This document shows positions 1 to 10,505 of a stretch of 29,475 bases of DNA, in pieces. The stretch spans positions 329,385 to 358,859 of the forward strand of contig NW_003107090.1 in NCBI RefSeq assembly GCF_000003605.2, written 5' to 3'. The stretch is from Saccoglossus kowalevskii. Lineage: Eukaryota > Hemichordata > Enteropneusta > Harrimaniidae. The stretch's first letter is position 1. Each line of letters starts with the position of its first letter. Below the pieces are notes generated by a model, which was not told the origin of the DNA, did no database searches, and saw only the letters and a program-made list of their open reading frames with translations. The translations under genes and the position numbers were made by a program.

Positions 1-138
1 CATTTTGTGAATGTTATATATAAGGTGATGAACATTTTGTATGTAAATATTAATTTGTTAATTTTCACATATTAGCAACAGGAGCAGTCTAATGTGTTGA
101 GCATTAGCATGATAATAATTAAAATTTTGAATTTTCAG

Positions 139-212
139 AAGTCCGACATGGTTAGAATTCCGACCGCCATTTGCAATGAACAATCCACTCATATCACCAC
201 AGCCAGATACAG
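139..212 (+). CDS. BCAS3: BCAS3 exon (first in window)
   Basis: The acceptor is TTTTCAG at 132-138 and the donor GTACTT follows 212. The usable frame begins at 140 and reads SPTWLEFRPPFAMNNPLISP, a proline-rich linker. It ends one base into a codon, which the next exon completes. Another frame is open here but cannot be joined in phase to the next exon. This short linker is the least conserved exon, so it rests mainly on splice signals and phase. Confidence 0.7.
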
Positions 213-3200
213 GTACTTATACCAGTATATACAATACATTACGTCATTCAAACTGTCATTTGATATTTTTCTAATGTACTGTATTTTCATAATCCATGCA
301 AAACTTAAGAAAAGATTGAACTGCTATTGTGTTTAACACATAACTTTACAATTATAAGTTGAAATAGAACCCCAGTCTATCATCATTATTGCTGTCTTTT
401 AATCTGTTTTTTTTTTATCCTACTTAGATTTATATATGACTGATGATGCTCAATTTGAGGCAGACCTAGATGATGGCTTTCGTGGTGATGATGAGGATTG
501 GCTACCAGAGGTATGATTGGATTGTTTTCAAGGAGAGAACTGGGTGTCAATGATGTACATATAAAACTGATTGTTTCCCTCAATATTTTTTTATCACAAT
601 CACTCATGAAAGGATAGTCACAACAGTTCACTTATGTACATCATCAGTTGTCATTTTAATCTGAGACCATTTTGTTTGAAATCCGAAGTTTTTGGCTACC
701 AGTTATATTCAATACATGCTATACTTACTTCATTCAAGCCTTGCAAAATATCTGACAAATACATAATGCCACAATTGCATATAAATAGTGTTTTCTGAAT
801 TTCAGTTACAAACTTCTTTAATCGTGGAAATCAAATAATTCAGATTTTGTTGTTCTGCAATCAGATCATAAATCATGTAAAATGTTGATTCATACATTCG
901 TACCTCTCTGTTATGAATTGCTCAAAGTTTTTTGTAACTAAATACTTACATCATACTGATACTACAGCATCTAGGAATGGCACTATTGATTAACCAACGT
1001 ATGCAAAAATATTTATTTGTAATATGTACATTTCTTTTGAATAGCAGTTTGCTCTATTATGTTGGTTACTGAAACTGATATTACTTGTATGATTTATTTA
1101 ATGTGGTTGCTTAGGTTGAGATGGTCACACACGCTGGTCCTCATAGAAGATTGTGGATGGGGCCTCAGTTCCAGTTCAAGACATTTAACTCACCAGTGTC
1201 TACAACAGTATTGTCATCTCAGTCATCGGCATTGCTATCACAAAGTCCAGAAACAGCAAATACAGATATATATGATGAAGAACTTGATATACGAAGTATT
1301 CGGTATGTACTTCTTCTTCCAACAATGTGTGTGTGTTGTTTTTTCGGCCCACTAGTTGTAAAATACACAAAAATTGTGTATAATTCATGTTTACCTTACC
1401 AATGTCTAGGCATTGGATTGACTTGAGTTGAGCTCTATGTCGGGAATATTAGCACCCCCAGGTGCCAATGAAATCGGTCAACTAGGTCTGTCGAGGGGGT
1501 CCAGTTCTATTAGAATACAGAGATAGAAACTCAATTTATTGCATGCTTTTTAGTCTTTGTTTCTTTTGCTTGTTAGTTTGTTGTGATTGTTTTATGTATA
1601 TGACGTCATTTTAAAAATTACATGTACAACTTATATAAAGAGGTGAACCAAACCCCATTGCCATGGGATAATATTCATTTTAGCCATCATTACTTTTTGA
1701 GGTCATCTCCACAAGCAAACATTGTTCTTTGTAGCGTAGTCTTGATAATGGGTTATGCACTTGGAATGAACTCAACAAACTGCAGCCGGTTAAATGAGGA
1801 CACAGTTACATTGTAGCCAAATATCGCTACACCATTGACTTTCAGAAGTTATGTTTTTTTGTGATCGAACAACCATTGCTGAGATGTCTTGTTACAAGAG
1901 CTCAGCAAATTGTTTACAATGCTATATTGTAGTAAAAAAACAGTAAAAACAACTGTGGCAATATTTTGAGGCTCTTCGCTTTCCAAATGAGTTATGATTA
2001 CTTTTTTAGCGTAAAAGTAGTGACAACACATGAAGCCCTGTGGCAAAGATTGGGGAACTTAGTGGTGCTTATGCTCTGTGTGAAATCAGTTTACAGATCA
2101 AATTCAAAGTGTACAACTGGTGACATTTTATTGTTAAAATTCATCAAAATCAAGAATTTTTACTGGAACTCGGTTGTGCTTGGACAGTTTTTTTGTTGTT
2201 TTTTTACCTGGTACATACATTGAGAATTATGAGACATTGATGCATATCATTTAGTTTTTCCGATTGGATTAAAAATGCCTTGATCATGTTTGAATTTTAC
2301 TAAACTTGATAACTTAACTGGGCTATGTAATGAAATTACTTTTTTTTTTATAGAATTCATCCAGTGCGTTCTAAACCAATGCCAACACCAAGTAGTAAGA
2401 CGAATGATGCTGTAGCATCCTCAATGCCTACATTGATAGAGGCTGGATCAGGTATGTTTTGTCATGACAACATACTTGACGTTCATATCCCATTGATGAC
2501 ACATGTAATATTTTGATTTCATTGAATTGATTCTGTCATCTGATGACAGCACAGATCTTACTTTTGAACATGGATTAAATGCTCTAGGCTGTACATATAT
2601 TAGAGGAATTGAACTTGAAGAAATTTCAGATGTACCAGTATGTCTATAGTAAAAATAAAAAAATTAAGCACCATTCAAACAGTATATGATTTTATTTGAA
2701 ATGCTCTGCTAATAGTAAAAATTACATTCACAGCTTTTGTTATTTTTTTTTTCAAAATTTTGTTCAATCTTCTCCAAAAAAGGGCGTAAATGTTTTCTAT
2801 TTGAATTTACTACTTTTACACTCCAGATACTGCAAATAATTATAAATGTCCCATGTTTCCATTTTGGACAAAGGGTCTGAATCTAATTTCGAGACAATTA
2901 AACCTCTGAGCTTGTTTCCATTAAAAGAAAATATGAAAGATAATCAGAGCTAAATTAATATGGAAATTTGGTGTGGTTGTACACAATTTTTCCCAACAAA
3001 GTTTTTTTTGTGTGAAAATTGATTAAACTGGTTTATGGCCCCATACATATTACAGAATTTCTGTGTCAAAATTTGCCCATTCAGCCTTAACATCTAAAAC
3101 AAACTGGAGTTTCAATAATTTATTAATACTTCAAAATAACTAATACGAAAAAAAAATCATCGCTATTACTGACAAAAATCATACTTCCAATTTCACAGAC

Positions 3201-4477
3201 TGGACCATAATTTAATTTAAGTTGATTGGCAAAATATTTGAGTAACCAAAATTACAGATTTTGCAATTTGCATAGTATCAACTATTTGTGATGTATTGGT
3301 TCTGCGTACAAAAAATTTACTTTACGACTTTGTCTGAAGAAATCACATCCAACCACACATGAATGAAGTTTAAATGTGTGAATTTGTTTTTGCAGGTAGT
3401 TTTGATCAGACGTCCACTTTATTAGAAGTGTGTGCAGGCAGCAGCTGGCCAGATAGAGAGTCTGCTCGCATGCACACAAATGATCAGGTTGAAGAACAGC
3501 TGAAACAGACACTTGCTGAGGCTATGCTAGAATCCCCTCTCAAGGAACCACCACACTCTACAACCATTACAGGAGGTAAGCAGACACCTATCACATGTGT
3601 TTATGTAAAAGATTGAATTAGAGTCTCAGCAGTGATCATTTTACGTAATTTTCATTGGTATTCCCTGAAGTTTTTTCTTCAGACTTTCAAATAACCAGTC
3701 ACTGGGAATAATTTTAGCGGAAATTACAGTGCCAAAAGTGTGTTAACTTTGTCCAGCCTTAATGGGGAACCTGTTACTCCTTGGAATTGTAACAATGCAT
3801 TTCTTTCTTACATGTTACTTATCTCTTGGCATCTTTTTGTATACAGACAAATGTCTCAAATATTAATCTTTATAGAAGCTATTGCCATTACCCTTGCTTT
3901 ATCAGTTATTAGAACCAATTGACTTGTTAACCATAATCTGTTAATTTAAAAGCTGAGTATTGGACATTCAGGAATTTTTATTTAAACCTCTCCCCCCCCC
4001 CTGAACCTTTTTATTGCCAACCTCCTATTGATCAATTTAACATACTGTAAAATGACTAATTGTCACTGGGTTTAAATTTCACTGATTTACCATTTCAGGC
4101 ATATTCAGTGGGTTTTAAATTCACGGTTTCGTCATTTAGATAATGTGATCTATGCTAAATTTTACATATTCACTGTGTTTTAATTTAGCGCATTTTTCCA
4201 GTCAGCGAAATAAGCTAAATTAAAACCCAGTGAATAATTACCCCCCTTTACAGAGTAGTTAAAAACTGGATAACTTTTTTGTGACTGATATATATATATA
4301 TGTTTGTTTGCAGGACAACAAGACATTGATGACTGTGTTGATAACTACAGCAGTAGCAGTAACAACTCAGTAGAAGAATTACCACATCGCTTTGCGACCG
4401 CCTCCACACCACATAATATTGACCATGTTTTAGTATTCCCGTCAAATACAAATAATAATTCACCAGACTCGCTATAA
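139..4477 (+). CDS. BCAS3: BCAS3, 3' part: last six coding exons
   Basis: Joining 139-212, 428-510, 1115-1302, 2354-2451, 3396-3575 and 4314-4477 gives a continuous frame of 261 codons and a TAA stop, with GT-AG introns and matching phases throughout. The identification rests on the stretch HRRLWMGPQFQFKTF and the following pattern (IHPVRSKP, a TLLEVC..SWP block, LAEAMLESP, then a Ser/Asn-rich tail), which I recognise as the C-terminal region of BCAS3. In vertebrates BCAS3 (mouse Rudhira) has an N-terminal WD40 propeller, binds phosphoinositides with PHAF1 at the forming autophagosome, and promotes directed cell migration through the cytoskeleton. Only the region after the propeller is in the window, so the lipid-binding part cannot be assessed. 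The tail is acidic and Ser/Asn-rich and looks disordered. The 5' exons lie before base 1. Confidence 0.92.
428..510 (+). CDS. BCAS3: BCAS3 exon, acidic segment
   Basis: A polypyrimidine tract ending TACTTAG precedes the exon and the donor GTATGA follows 510. It encodes LYMTDDAQFEADLDDGF and then GDDEDWLPE, a strongly acidic stretch just before the conserved GPHRRLWMG block. It starts with two bases completing a codon and ends in phase 0, which fits both neighbours. Confidence 0.82.
511..1114 (+). other. BCAS3 intron
   Basis: A 604-bp AT-rich intron with GTATGA donor and GCTTAG acceptor. I see no repeat, conserved block or second exon in it. Confidence 0.75.
1115..1302 (+). CDS. BCAS3: BCAS3 exon with the conserved GPHRRLWMGPQFQFKT block
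   Basis: The exon begins after GCTTAG and ends before GTATGT. It encodes VEMVTHAGPHRRLWMG, then a Ser/Thr-rich stretch and the acidic DIYDEELDIRSIR. This is the best-conserved part of the BCAS3 tail and carries most of the identification. It ends two bases into an arginine codon, completed by the first base of the next exon. Confidence 0.95.
1303..2353 (+). other. BCAS3 intron
   Basis: A 1,051-bp intron with a GTATGT donor and a T-rich TATAG acceptor. A perfect CRE palindrome TGACGTCA lies at 1601-1608. The stretch 1430-1530, with AGCACCCCCAGGTGCC near 1450, is richer in GC than its surroundings and may be an old repeat fragment, but I cannot assign it. The rest is AT-rich and featureless. 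Confidence 0.6.
2354..2451 (+). CDS. BCAS3: BCAS3 exon
   Basis: A T-rich tract ending TATAG precedes it and the donor GTATGT follows 2451. It encodes IHPVRSKPMPTPSSK and then SSMPTLIEAGS. BCAS3 has a comparable IxPVRS segment followed by a small-residue stretch that runs into the next exon's TLLEVC motif. It begins with one base and ends with one base of a split codon. Confidence 0.9.
2452..3395 (+). other. BCAS3 intron
   Basis: A 944-bp AT-rich intron with GTATGT donor and TTTTTGCAG acceptor. Several A and T runs are present; nothing else is recognisable. Confidence 0.75.
3396..3575 (+). CDS. BCAS3: BCAS3 exon with the TLLEVC...SWP motif
   Basis: The acceptor is TTTTTGCAG and the donor GTAAGC. 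It encodes GSFDQTSTLLEVCAGSSWPD and then an amphipathic stretch ending LAEAMLESP. The TLLEVC-SWP and LAxAMxESP motifs match the vertebrate BCAS3 C-terminal region. Phases join both neighbours. Confidence 0.93.
3576..4313 (+). other. BCAS3 intron
   Basis: A 738-bp intron with GTAAGC donor and TTTGCAG acceptor. It contains a run of ten C at 3992-4001, the hairpin MITE described at 4043-4257, and a short TA microsatellite near 4290-4301. Confidence 0.8.
4043..4257. mobile_element. Hairpin MITE with TACTGTAAA ends (Tc1/mariner-like?)
   Basis: The left end reads TACTGTAAAATGAC and the right end, reverse-complemented, reads TACTCTGTAAAGG, with further similarity about 40 bp inwards (CACTGGGTTT). 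Inside, 4169-4189 and 4214-4234 form a 21-bp inverted repeat with one mismatch and a 24-bp loop. The ends would fit a TA target site as used by Tc1/mariner elements. No coding capacity, so it would be non-autonomous. A second element with the same end sequence lies at 22094-22277. Confidence 0.6.
4314..4477 (+). CDS. BCAS3: BCAS3 terminal coding exon
   Basis: The acceptor is TTTGCAG, preceded by a short TA microsatellite. It encodes GQQDIDDCVDNY, then SSSSNNSVEELPHRF, and a tail ending NTNNNSPDSL before TAA at 4475-4477. The human protein also ends in a Ser/Asn/Pro-rich tail, with only the general pattern shared. The 3' UTR follows directly. Confidence 0.88.
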
Positions 4478-5670
4478 ATAGTTTCATCTGCACTTTTGGT
4501 ACGTCAATGTTTGTCGCAAGTCAATTGTAGCGTGCGTGCATCGTGATATATTATTTTGAAAACTTTAATGATATACTACCTTTTGCTAGAAAATGCAATC
4601 AATATTTCTGTATTCATGTAGGATTTCCACTTAGTTACACTTAGAATGTACTTTAAAAAATTTATCTGCAATCTTTTCTACGCTCTAAATATATTGATGC
4701 AAATTTGAGGTGAACTATTGAGTTGACAAGTAGGTGTTAAAAAGCATTAAAATGGCTAATAAATGATATACTAGTAGCGATATTTAGATAGGGAAGATAG
4801 ATCACATGCACTCACCACCCTTTACATGTATTTGCAACACTTGAGATAAGCTTATCTATGTCTAAGTATCAATGACCATTTTGTACTGTAGCTGCATTCC
4901 TATGTCACCCTATTGCATCTATTTATCACCCCCTTTATCACCTCCTAACCTGCGGGCCAATGATCATATGTTGCAACTTAATATGAACTTCTATGAACTC
5001 AGCAAACACTTCGTAGTTGTAGGTTGGTAGGGTTTTGATATGCTTTATTTTGTCTTTATGTATTTAGGAATGCATACCAGTTACTAAGTTTCATTTTTGA
5101 GGGCATTCCACCTATCTATTGGTGTCATGGGACTAGTATGTGAGTTATTTGATGTTACGCACTGTGGAGGAAATATTTAATGATTCACAGTTGTGATAAA
5201 TTATTGCATGTCAAAGCAATTCATACAGAGATTGAATCTTTGTGAATCCACACATCCCACAACACTATTCAAACCCTTTGGCAAATAAAATTCAAACAAA
5301 CAATCTAATGGGAAGCAGAAACAATTGCCAGTTTTCACACTTGCTGAATATCATTAAAAATTAAAATTTATTTGTGCAACCATCAAATATTCCCGCAATA
5401 AAATATTCTTAGAGTGCAATACTCAAATAGTATTTGCTCCATTTAAAGCGCATCTCTAAAAGATACTCATTTAAATTAACAGTTGTATGTGTTGTACACT
5501 GGATAATTAAAATATGGACTTATTTTGACCATAGACACACATCTATCATTTACGTAAGCGTATGGGCTACTAATAGAACAAATACGGTACAGTTTGTATA
5601 ACTTCAGTGATGGCTACATATGCTAATTACTGTGTTATTTATAAAGGTGACATTTTTGTCATCAACACTG
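4478..5670 (+). other. BCAS3 3' UTR and downstream DNA
   Basis: No coding potential. AATAAA polyadenylation hexamers occur at 5284-5289 and 5397-5402, and a further one at 5943-5948 beyond the small MITE. Which one ends the transcript cannot be decided from sequence alone. Otherwise AT-rich unique-looking DNA. Confidence 0.5.
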
Positions 5671-5782
5671 CCTTTAAAGCGCGGTGGTCGTTGCGCAGCG
5701 CGTGTTCGTATTTATGTAAATAAACAATGTAACAATGAGTCCCATATCGAACAGGACGCAGCGCGACGACTGCCGCCCTTTG
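5671..5782. mobile_element. Small inverted-repeat element (112 bp)
   Basis: The left end contains AAAGCGCGGTGGTCGTTGCG; the right end, reverse-complemented, contains AAAGGGCGGCAGTCGTCGCG. That is about 20 bp of inverted repeat with five mismatches. The element is flanked by a 7-bp direct repeat AACACTG at 5664-5670 and 5783-5789. It is markedly richer in CpG than its surroundings. No coding capacity; family not assigned. Confidence 0.6.
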
Positions 5783-6095
5783 AACACTGATGCCAGTTAC
5801 TTCATTTAGAAAATTTCACCTATTTTTTGTTGTTTTAATATGTTAAGAAAATATTTATGAATGTATCTTGCATGTCTTATGATTGTAACCCATGCTGCAT
5901 TGGATATCTGAACAATGTCTGCAGCACTGCTTTTGTTCTGAGAATAAATCAATTCATTTAAACATTATTTGTCATTATTGAGAAATGAGGCCAGTCCAAC
6001 TAATTGAGTAATGGTACACAATAGTGTAACAGTTTGTGACTTTGGTTACTTGAGTATATTGGTTATTCATAATTATGCTTTATATATCTGACATG

Positions 6096-6425
6096 CCTGG
6101 ATCGAACAAGTACAAATTTTACACATACATCATATTGGACATATGCACATGCATTTGTTTCATGATCTGATTCAAGATGGCCGTCTGGCAGCCATTTTAA
6201 GACCAATAAGGATTCTGTGCAAACTTGGTGCATGTGTTGATCATAATAGGACCTTCATGCACTTCATTTTGTTTTTTGAATTGGGTTTAAAATGGCTGAT
6301 TGTAGGTTCTTTTGTTTCAAAATGTGCAGTTCCGGATCCACATTTGCAAGCCTGGACTGATCAAGCTCAAACTTCACAGTTACATCAGACATCATATCAA
6401 ATGCACATGCATTTTTGTCACCATA
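6096..6425 (+). repeat. Dispersed repeat with a partial second copy in tandem
   Basis: The segment starting CCTGGATCGAACAAG at 6096 recurs from 6351 as CCTGGACTGATCAAG, and both continue into CATCATAT and ATGCACATGCATTT, giving an offset of about 255 bp. The second copy is cut short at about 6420. Around 6173-6199 lies an imperfect palindrome AAGATGGC...GCCATTTT, a motif I associate with dispersed repeats of marine invertebrates. The open frame over this stretch shows no protein similarity I recognise. Confidence 0.5.
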
Positions 6426-6431
6426 AAAAAA

Positions 6432-6584
6432 CATGTGATATTTATCTCATATATCATAACATTTTAATGTGATACAACCATGTGATATTTATCCCATATA
6501 TCGTGACATTTTAATGTGATACAACCATATGATATTTATCCCGTATAATCGTGACATTTTAATGTGATACAACCATGTGATTTG
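6432..6584 (+). repeat. 47-bp tandem repeat, three copies plus a partial
   Basis: Copies begin at 6432, 6479 and 6526, each with CATRTGATATTTATC, then a TATATCGTGACATTTT-like core and AATGTGATACAAC. The copies differ by only a few bases. A partial fourth copy begins at 6574. Confidence 0.85.
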
Positions 6585-6591
6585 CTAGATA

Positions 6592-6875
6592 TTAAAGGGC
6601 AGTGGTCATTGCTATGCATGCACAAGATATGGATCTCATTATATACAAAGATGGTGAATTTGACCGCAGACCAATGAGTACAAACTGAGACATTATCAAG
6701 CTTTAATTAGGTAATTCTTTTGGTGATTGGAAGGTATCGAAAGAATCACCAACGATAATTAATTCACGTTGCATCAAATCTTTCACTAGTGATTTATATT
6801 AGAAGAGCCAAGAAGGCAAATCAATATTTATCAACAAAAATGTCAGACATGCACGGTGCAATGACCACCATTTAA
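6592..6875. mobile_element. Inverted-repeat MITE between TTAA sites
   Basis: The left end TTAAAGGGCAGTGGTCATTG and the reverse complement of the right end (TTAAATGGTGGTCATTGC) pair over the GTGGTCATTGC core and again at TGCATG. TTAA lies at both borders (6592-6595 and 6872-6875). The AAAGNGCRGTGGTCRTTGC end is shared with the 112-bp element at 5671-5782, so the two are probably related. An internal TTGGTGATT/AATCACCAA inverted repeat lies at about 6719-6751. No coding capacity. Confidence 0.6.
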
Positions 6876-8529
6876 TTCACAGATAGGAAACATAGTTCAA
6901 TAGATGGACAAGGCTTATATGGTTTCTCTGTTTTATTTGATTGTTCATTGTAAATGTAAAATAAAAAATCAAGTAAGATACTGAGATACTGTTTTGAATA
7001 ATAAGCTCGTACTTAGTTTATGTCACTCAAAATATGTCTCCTCAAATGTGTGGAGTATTTAAATTATGTTCTATGAATTATTATTATTAATACTGCATAC
7101 CACATGATGTGGTTAAATGTGTTACACGAATGTATGTCACATGATGTGGTTAATGTGTTACACGGACGTATGCCATATGGTGTGGTTAAATGTGTTACAT
7201 GAATGTATGCCATATGATATAGTTAATGTGCTACACGAATGTATGCCACACGATGTGGTTAATGTGTTACACGAATGTATGCCACATGATGTGGTTAATG
7301 TGTTACACGGACGTATGCCATATGGTGTGGTTAAATGTGTTACATGAATGTATGCCATATGATATAGTTAGTGTGCTACACGAATGTACGCCACACGATG
7401 TGGTTAATGTGTTACACGAATGTATGCCACATGATGTGGTTAAATGTGTTACACGAATGTATGCCACATAATGTGGTTAAATGTGTTATATGAATGTATG
7501 CTGCATGATGTGGTCAATGTGTTACACGAATGTGTTCCACACAATGTGGTTAATGTGTTATATGAATATGTGACACATGATGTGGTTAATGTGTTACACG
7601 AATGTATGCCACATAATGTAGTTAAATGTGTTACATGAATGTATGCCACATGATGTGGTTAAATGTGTTACACGAATGTATGCCACATGATGTGGTTAAA
7701 TGTGTTACACGAATGTATGCCACATAATGTGTTATACGAATGTGTTCCACATGATGTGATTAATGTGTTATATGAATGTATGCCACATGATGTTAAATGT
7801 GTTACATGAATGTATGCCACATGATGTGGTTAATGTTTTACATGGGTGTATGCCACATGATGTGGTTAATGTATTATATGAATGTGTGCCACATGATGTG
7901 TTTAAATGTGTTACACGAATGTATGCCACATAATGTGGTTAAATGTGTTGTGTGAATGTATGCTGCATGATGTGGTCAATGTGTTACAGGAATGTGTTCC
8001 ACACGATGTGGTTAATGTGTTATATGAATATGTGACACATGATGTGGTTAAATGTGTTACACGAATGTATGCCACATGATGTGGTTAAATGTGTTACATG
8101 AATGTATGCCACATGATGTGGTTAAATGTGTTACACGAATGTATGCCACATAATGTGTTATATGAATGTGTCCCACATGATGTTGTTAATGTATTATATG
8201 AATGTATGCCACATGGTGTGGTTAAATGTGTTACATGAATGTATGCCACATGATGTGGTTAAATGTATTATATGAATGTATGCCACATGATGTGGTTAAT
8301 GTGTTATATAAATGTATGCCACATGATGTGGTTAATGTGTTATATAAATGTATGCCACATGATGTGGTTAAATGTGTTACATGAATGTATGCCACATGTT
8401 GTGGTTAAATGTGTTACACGAATGTATGCCACATGATGTGGTTAATGTGTTATATGAATGTGTGCCACATGATGTGGTTAAATGTGTTACATGAATGTAT
8501 GCCACATGATATAGTCAATGTGTTAAATG

Positions 8530-8700
8530 ACTGTAAGCTACATGATTGGTCAATTTTAAACCATTTGGCTAAAGTAGTAAAGATGCGTTTTATAAACTTG
8601 TATTGCTTTATTAACCTTTTCATCACTAGTTCCTTCTTTTCATCACAAAAGAGTCCTATTTATAAACTACACATTCCTTCGAAAGATTGTGACAAAGAAA
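8530..8700 (+). repeat. Non-array insert, copy 1: flank plus left part of MITE
   Basis: This segment interrupts the minisatellite. It starts near CTGTAAGCTACATGATTGG, carries about 80 bp identical in order to the array's right flank, then TTAA (8611-8614) and the first 82 bp or so of the piggyBac-like MITE, breaking off after GATTGTGACAAA at 8696. Array sequence resumes at 8701. It differs from copy 2 at only about two positions. Confidence 0.9.
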
Positions 8701-10334
8701 GATTATGCCATATGATATGGTTAATGTGTTATATGAACGTATGCCACATGATGTGGTTAATGTGTTATATGAATGTGTGCCACATGATGTGGTTAAATGT
8801 GTTACACGAATGTGTGCCACATGATGTGATTAAATGTGTTACACGAATGTATGCCACATGATGTGGTTAACTGTGTTATATGAATGTATGCCACATGATG
8901 TGTTTAATGTGTTATATGAATGTATGCCACACGATGTGGTTATTGTGTTATATGAATGTGTGCCACATGATGTGGTTAAATGTGTTACATGAATGTATGC
9001 CACATGTTGTGGTTAAATGTGTTACACGAATGTATGCCACATGATGTGGTTAATGTGTTGTATGAATGTGTGCCACATGATGTGGTTAAATGTGTTACAC
9101 GAATGTGTGCAACATGATGTGGTTAATGTGTTATATGAATGTGTGCCACATGATGTGGTTAAATGTGTTACATGAATGTATGCCACATGTTGTGGTTAAA
9201 TGTGTTACACGAATGTATGCCACATGATGTGGTTAATGTGTTATATGAATGTGTGCCACATGATGTGGTTAAATGTGTTACACGAATGTGTGCCACATGA
9301 TGTGATTAAATGTGGTACACGAATGTATGCCACATGATGTGGTTAACTGTGTTATATGAATGTATGCCACATGATGTGGTTAATGTGTTATATGAATGTA
9401 TGCCACACGATGTGGTTATTGTGTTATATGAATGTATGCCACATGATGTTTTTAATGTGTTATATGAATGTATGCCACATGATGTGGTTAATGTGTTATA
9501 TGAATGTGTGCCACATGATGTGGTTAATGTGTTATATGAATGTGTGCCACATGGTGTGGTTAATGTGTTGTATGGATGTATGCCACATGTTGTGGTTAAT
9601 GTGTTATATGAATGTGTGTCACATGATGTGGTTAATGTGTTATATGAATGTGTGCCACATGATGTGGTTAATGTGTTACATGATTGTATGCCACATGATG
9701 TGGTCAATGTGTTACATGAATGTATGCCACATGATGTGGTTAATGTGTTACACCAATGTATGCCACATGATGTGGTTAAATATGTTACACGAATGTATGC
9801 CACATGATGTGGTTAATGCGTTATATGGATGTATGCCACATGATGTGGTTAATGTGTTATATGGGTGTATGCTACATGATGTGGTTAATGTGTTGTGTGA
9901 TTGTGTGCCACATGAAGTGGTTAGTGTGTTATATGAATGTGTGCCACATGATGTGGTTAATGTGTTATATGAATGTGTGCCACATGGTGTGGTTAATGTG
10001 TTATATGAATGTGTGCCACATGGTGTGGTTGAATGTGTTACATGAATGTATGCCACATGATGTGGTTAATGTGTTACACGAATGTATGCCACATAATGTG
10101 GTTAATGTGTTACACGAATGTATGCCGCATGGTGTGGTTAATCTGTTATACGAATGTATGCCATATGATATAGTTAATGTGTTACACGAATGTATGCCAC
10201 ATGTTGTGGTTAAATGTGTTACACGAATGTATGCCACATGATGTGGTTAATGTGTTATATGAATGTATGCCACATGATGTGGTTAAATGTGTTACATGAA
10301 TGTATGCCACATGATATAGTCAATGTGTTAAATG

Positions 10335-10505
10335 ACTGCAAGCTACATGATTGGTCAATTTTAAACCATTTGGCTAAAGTAGTAAAGATGCGTTTTATAA
10401 ACTTGTATTGCTTTATTAACCTTTTCATCACTAGTTCCTTCTTTTCATCACAAAATAGTCCTATTTATAAACTACACATTCCTTCGAAAGATTGTGACAA
10501 AGAAA
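10335..10505 (+). repeat. Non-array insert, copy 2: flank plus left part of MITE
   Basis: It repeats copy 1 at an offset of exactly 1,805 bp, including the junction GACAAAGAAAGATTATGCC where the array resumes. The identical breakpoint shows that copies 1 and 2 come from one event followed by duplication of a long block. The TTAA border lies at 10416-10419. Confidence 0.9.

Noticed and set aside
94-336. Alternative frame across the first BCAS3 exon starting MLSISMIII
   Set aside because: It reads through intron on both sides, and its phase at the 212 donor does not join the next exon without a stop; the frame from 140 does.
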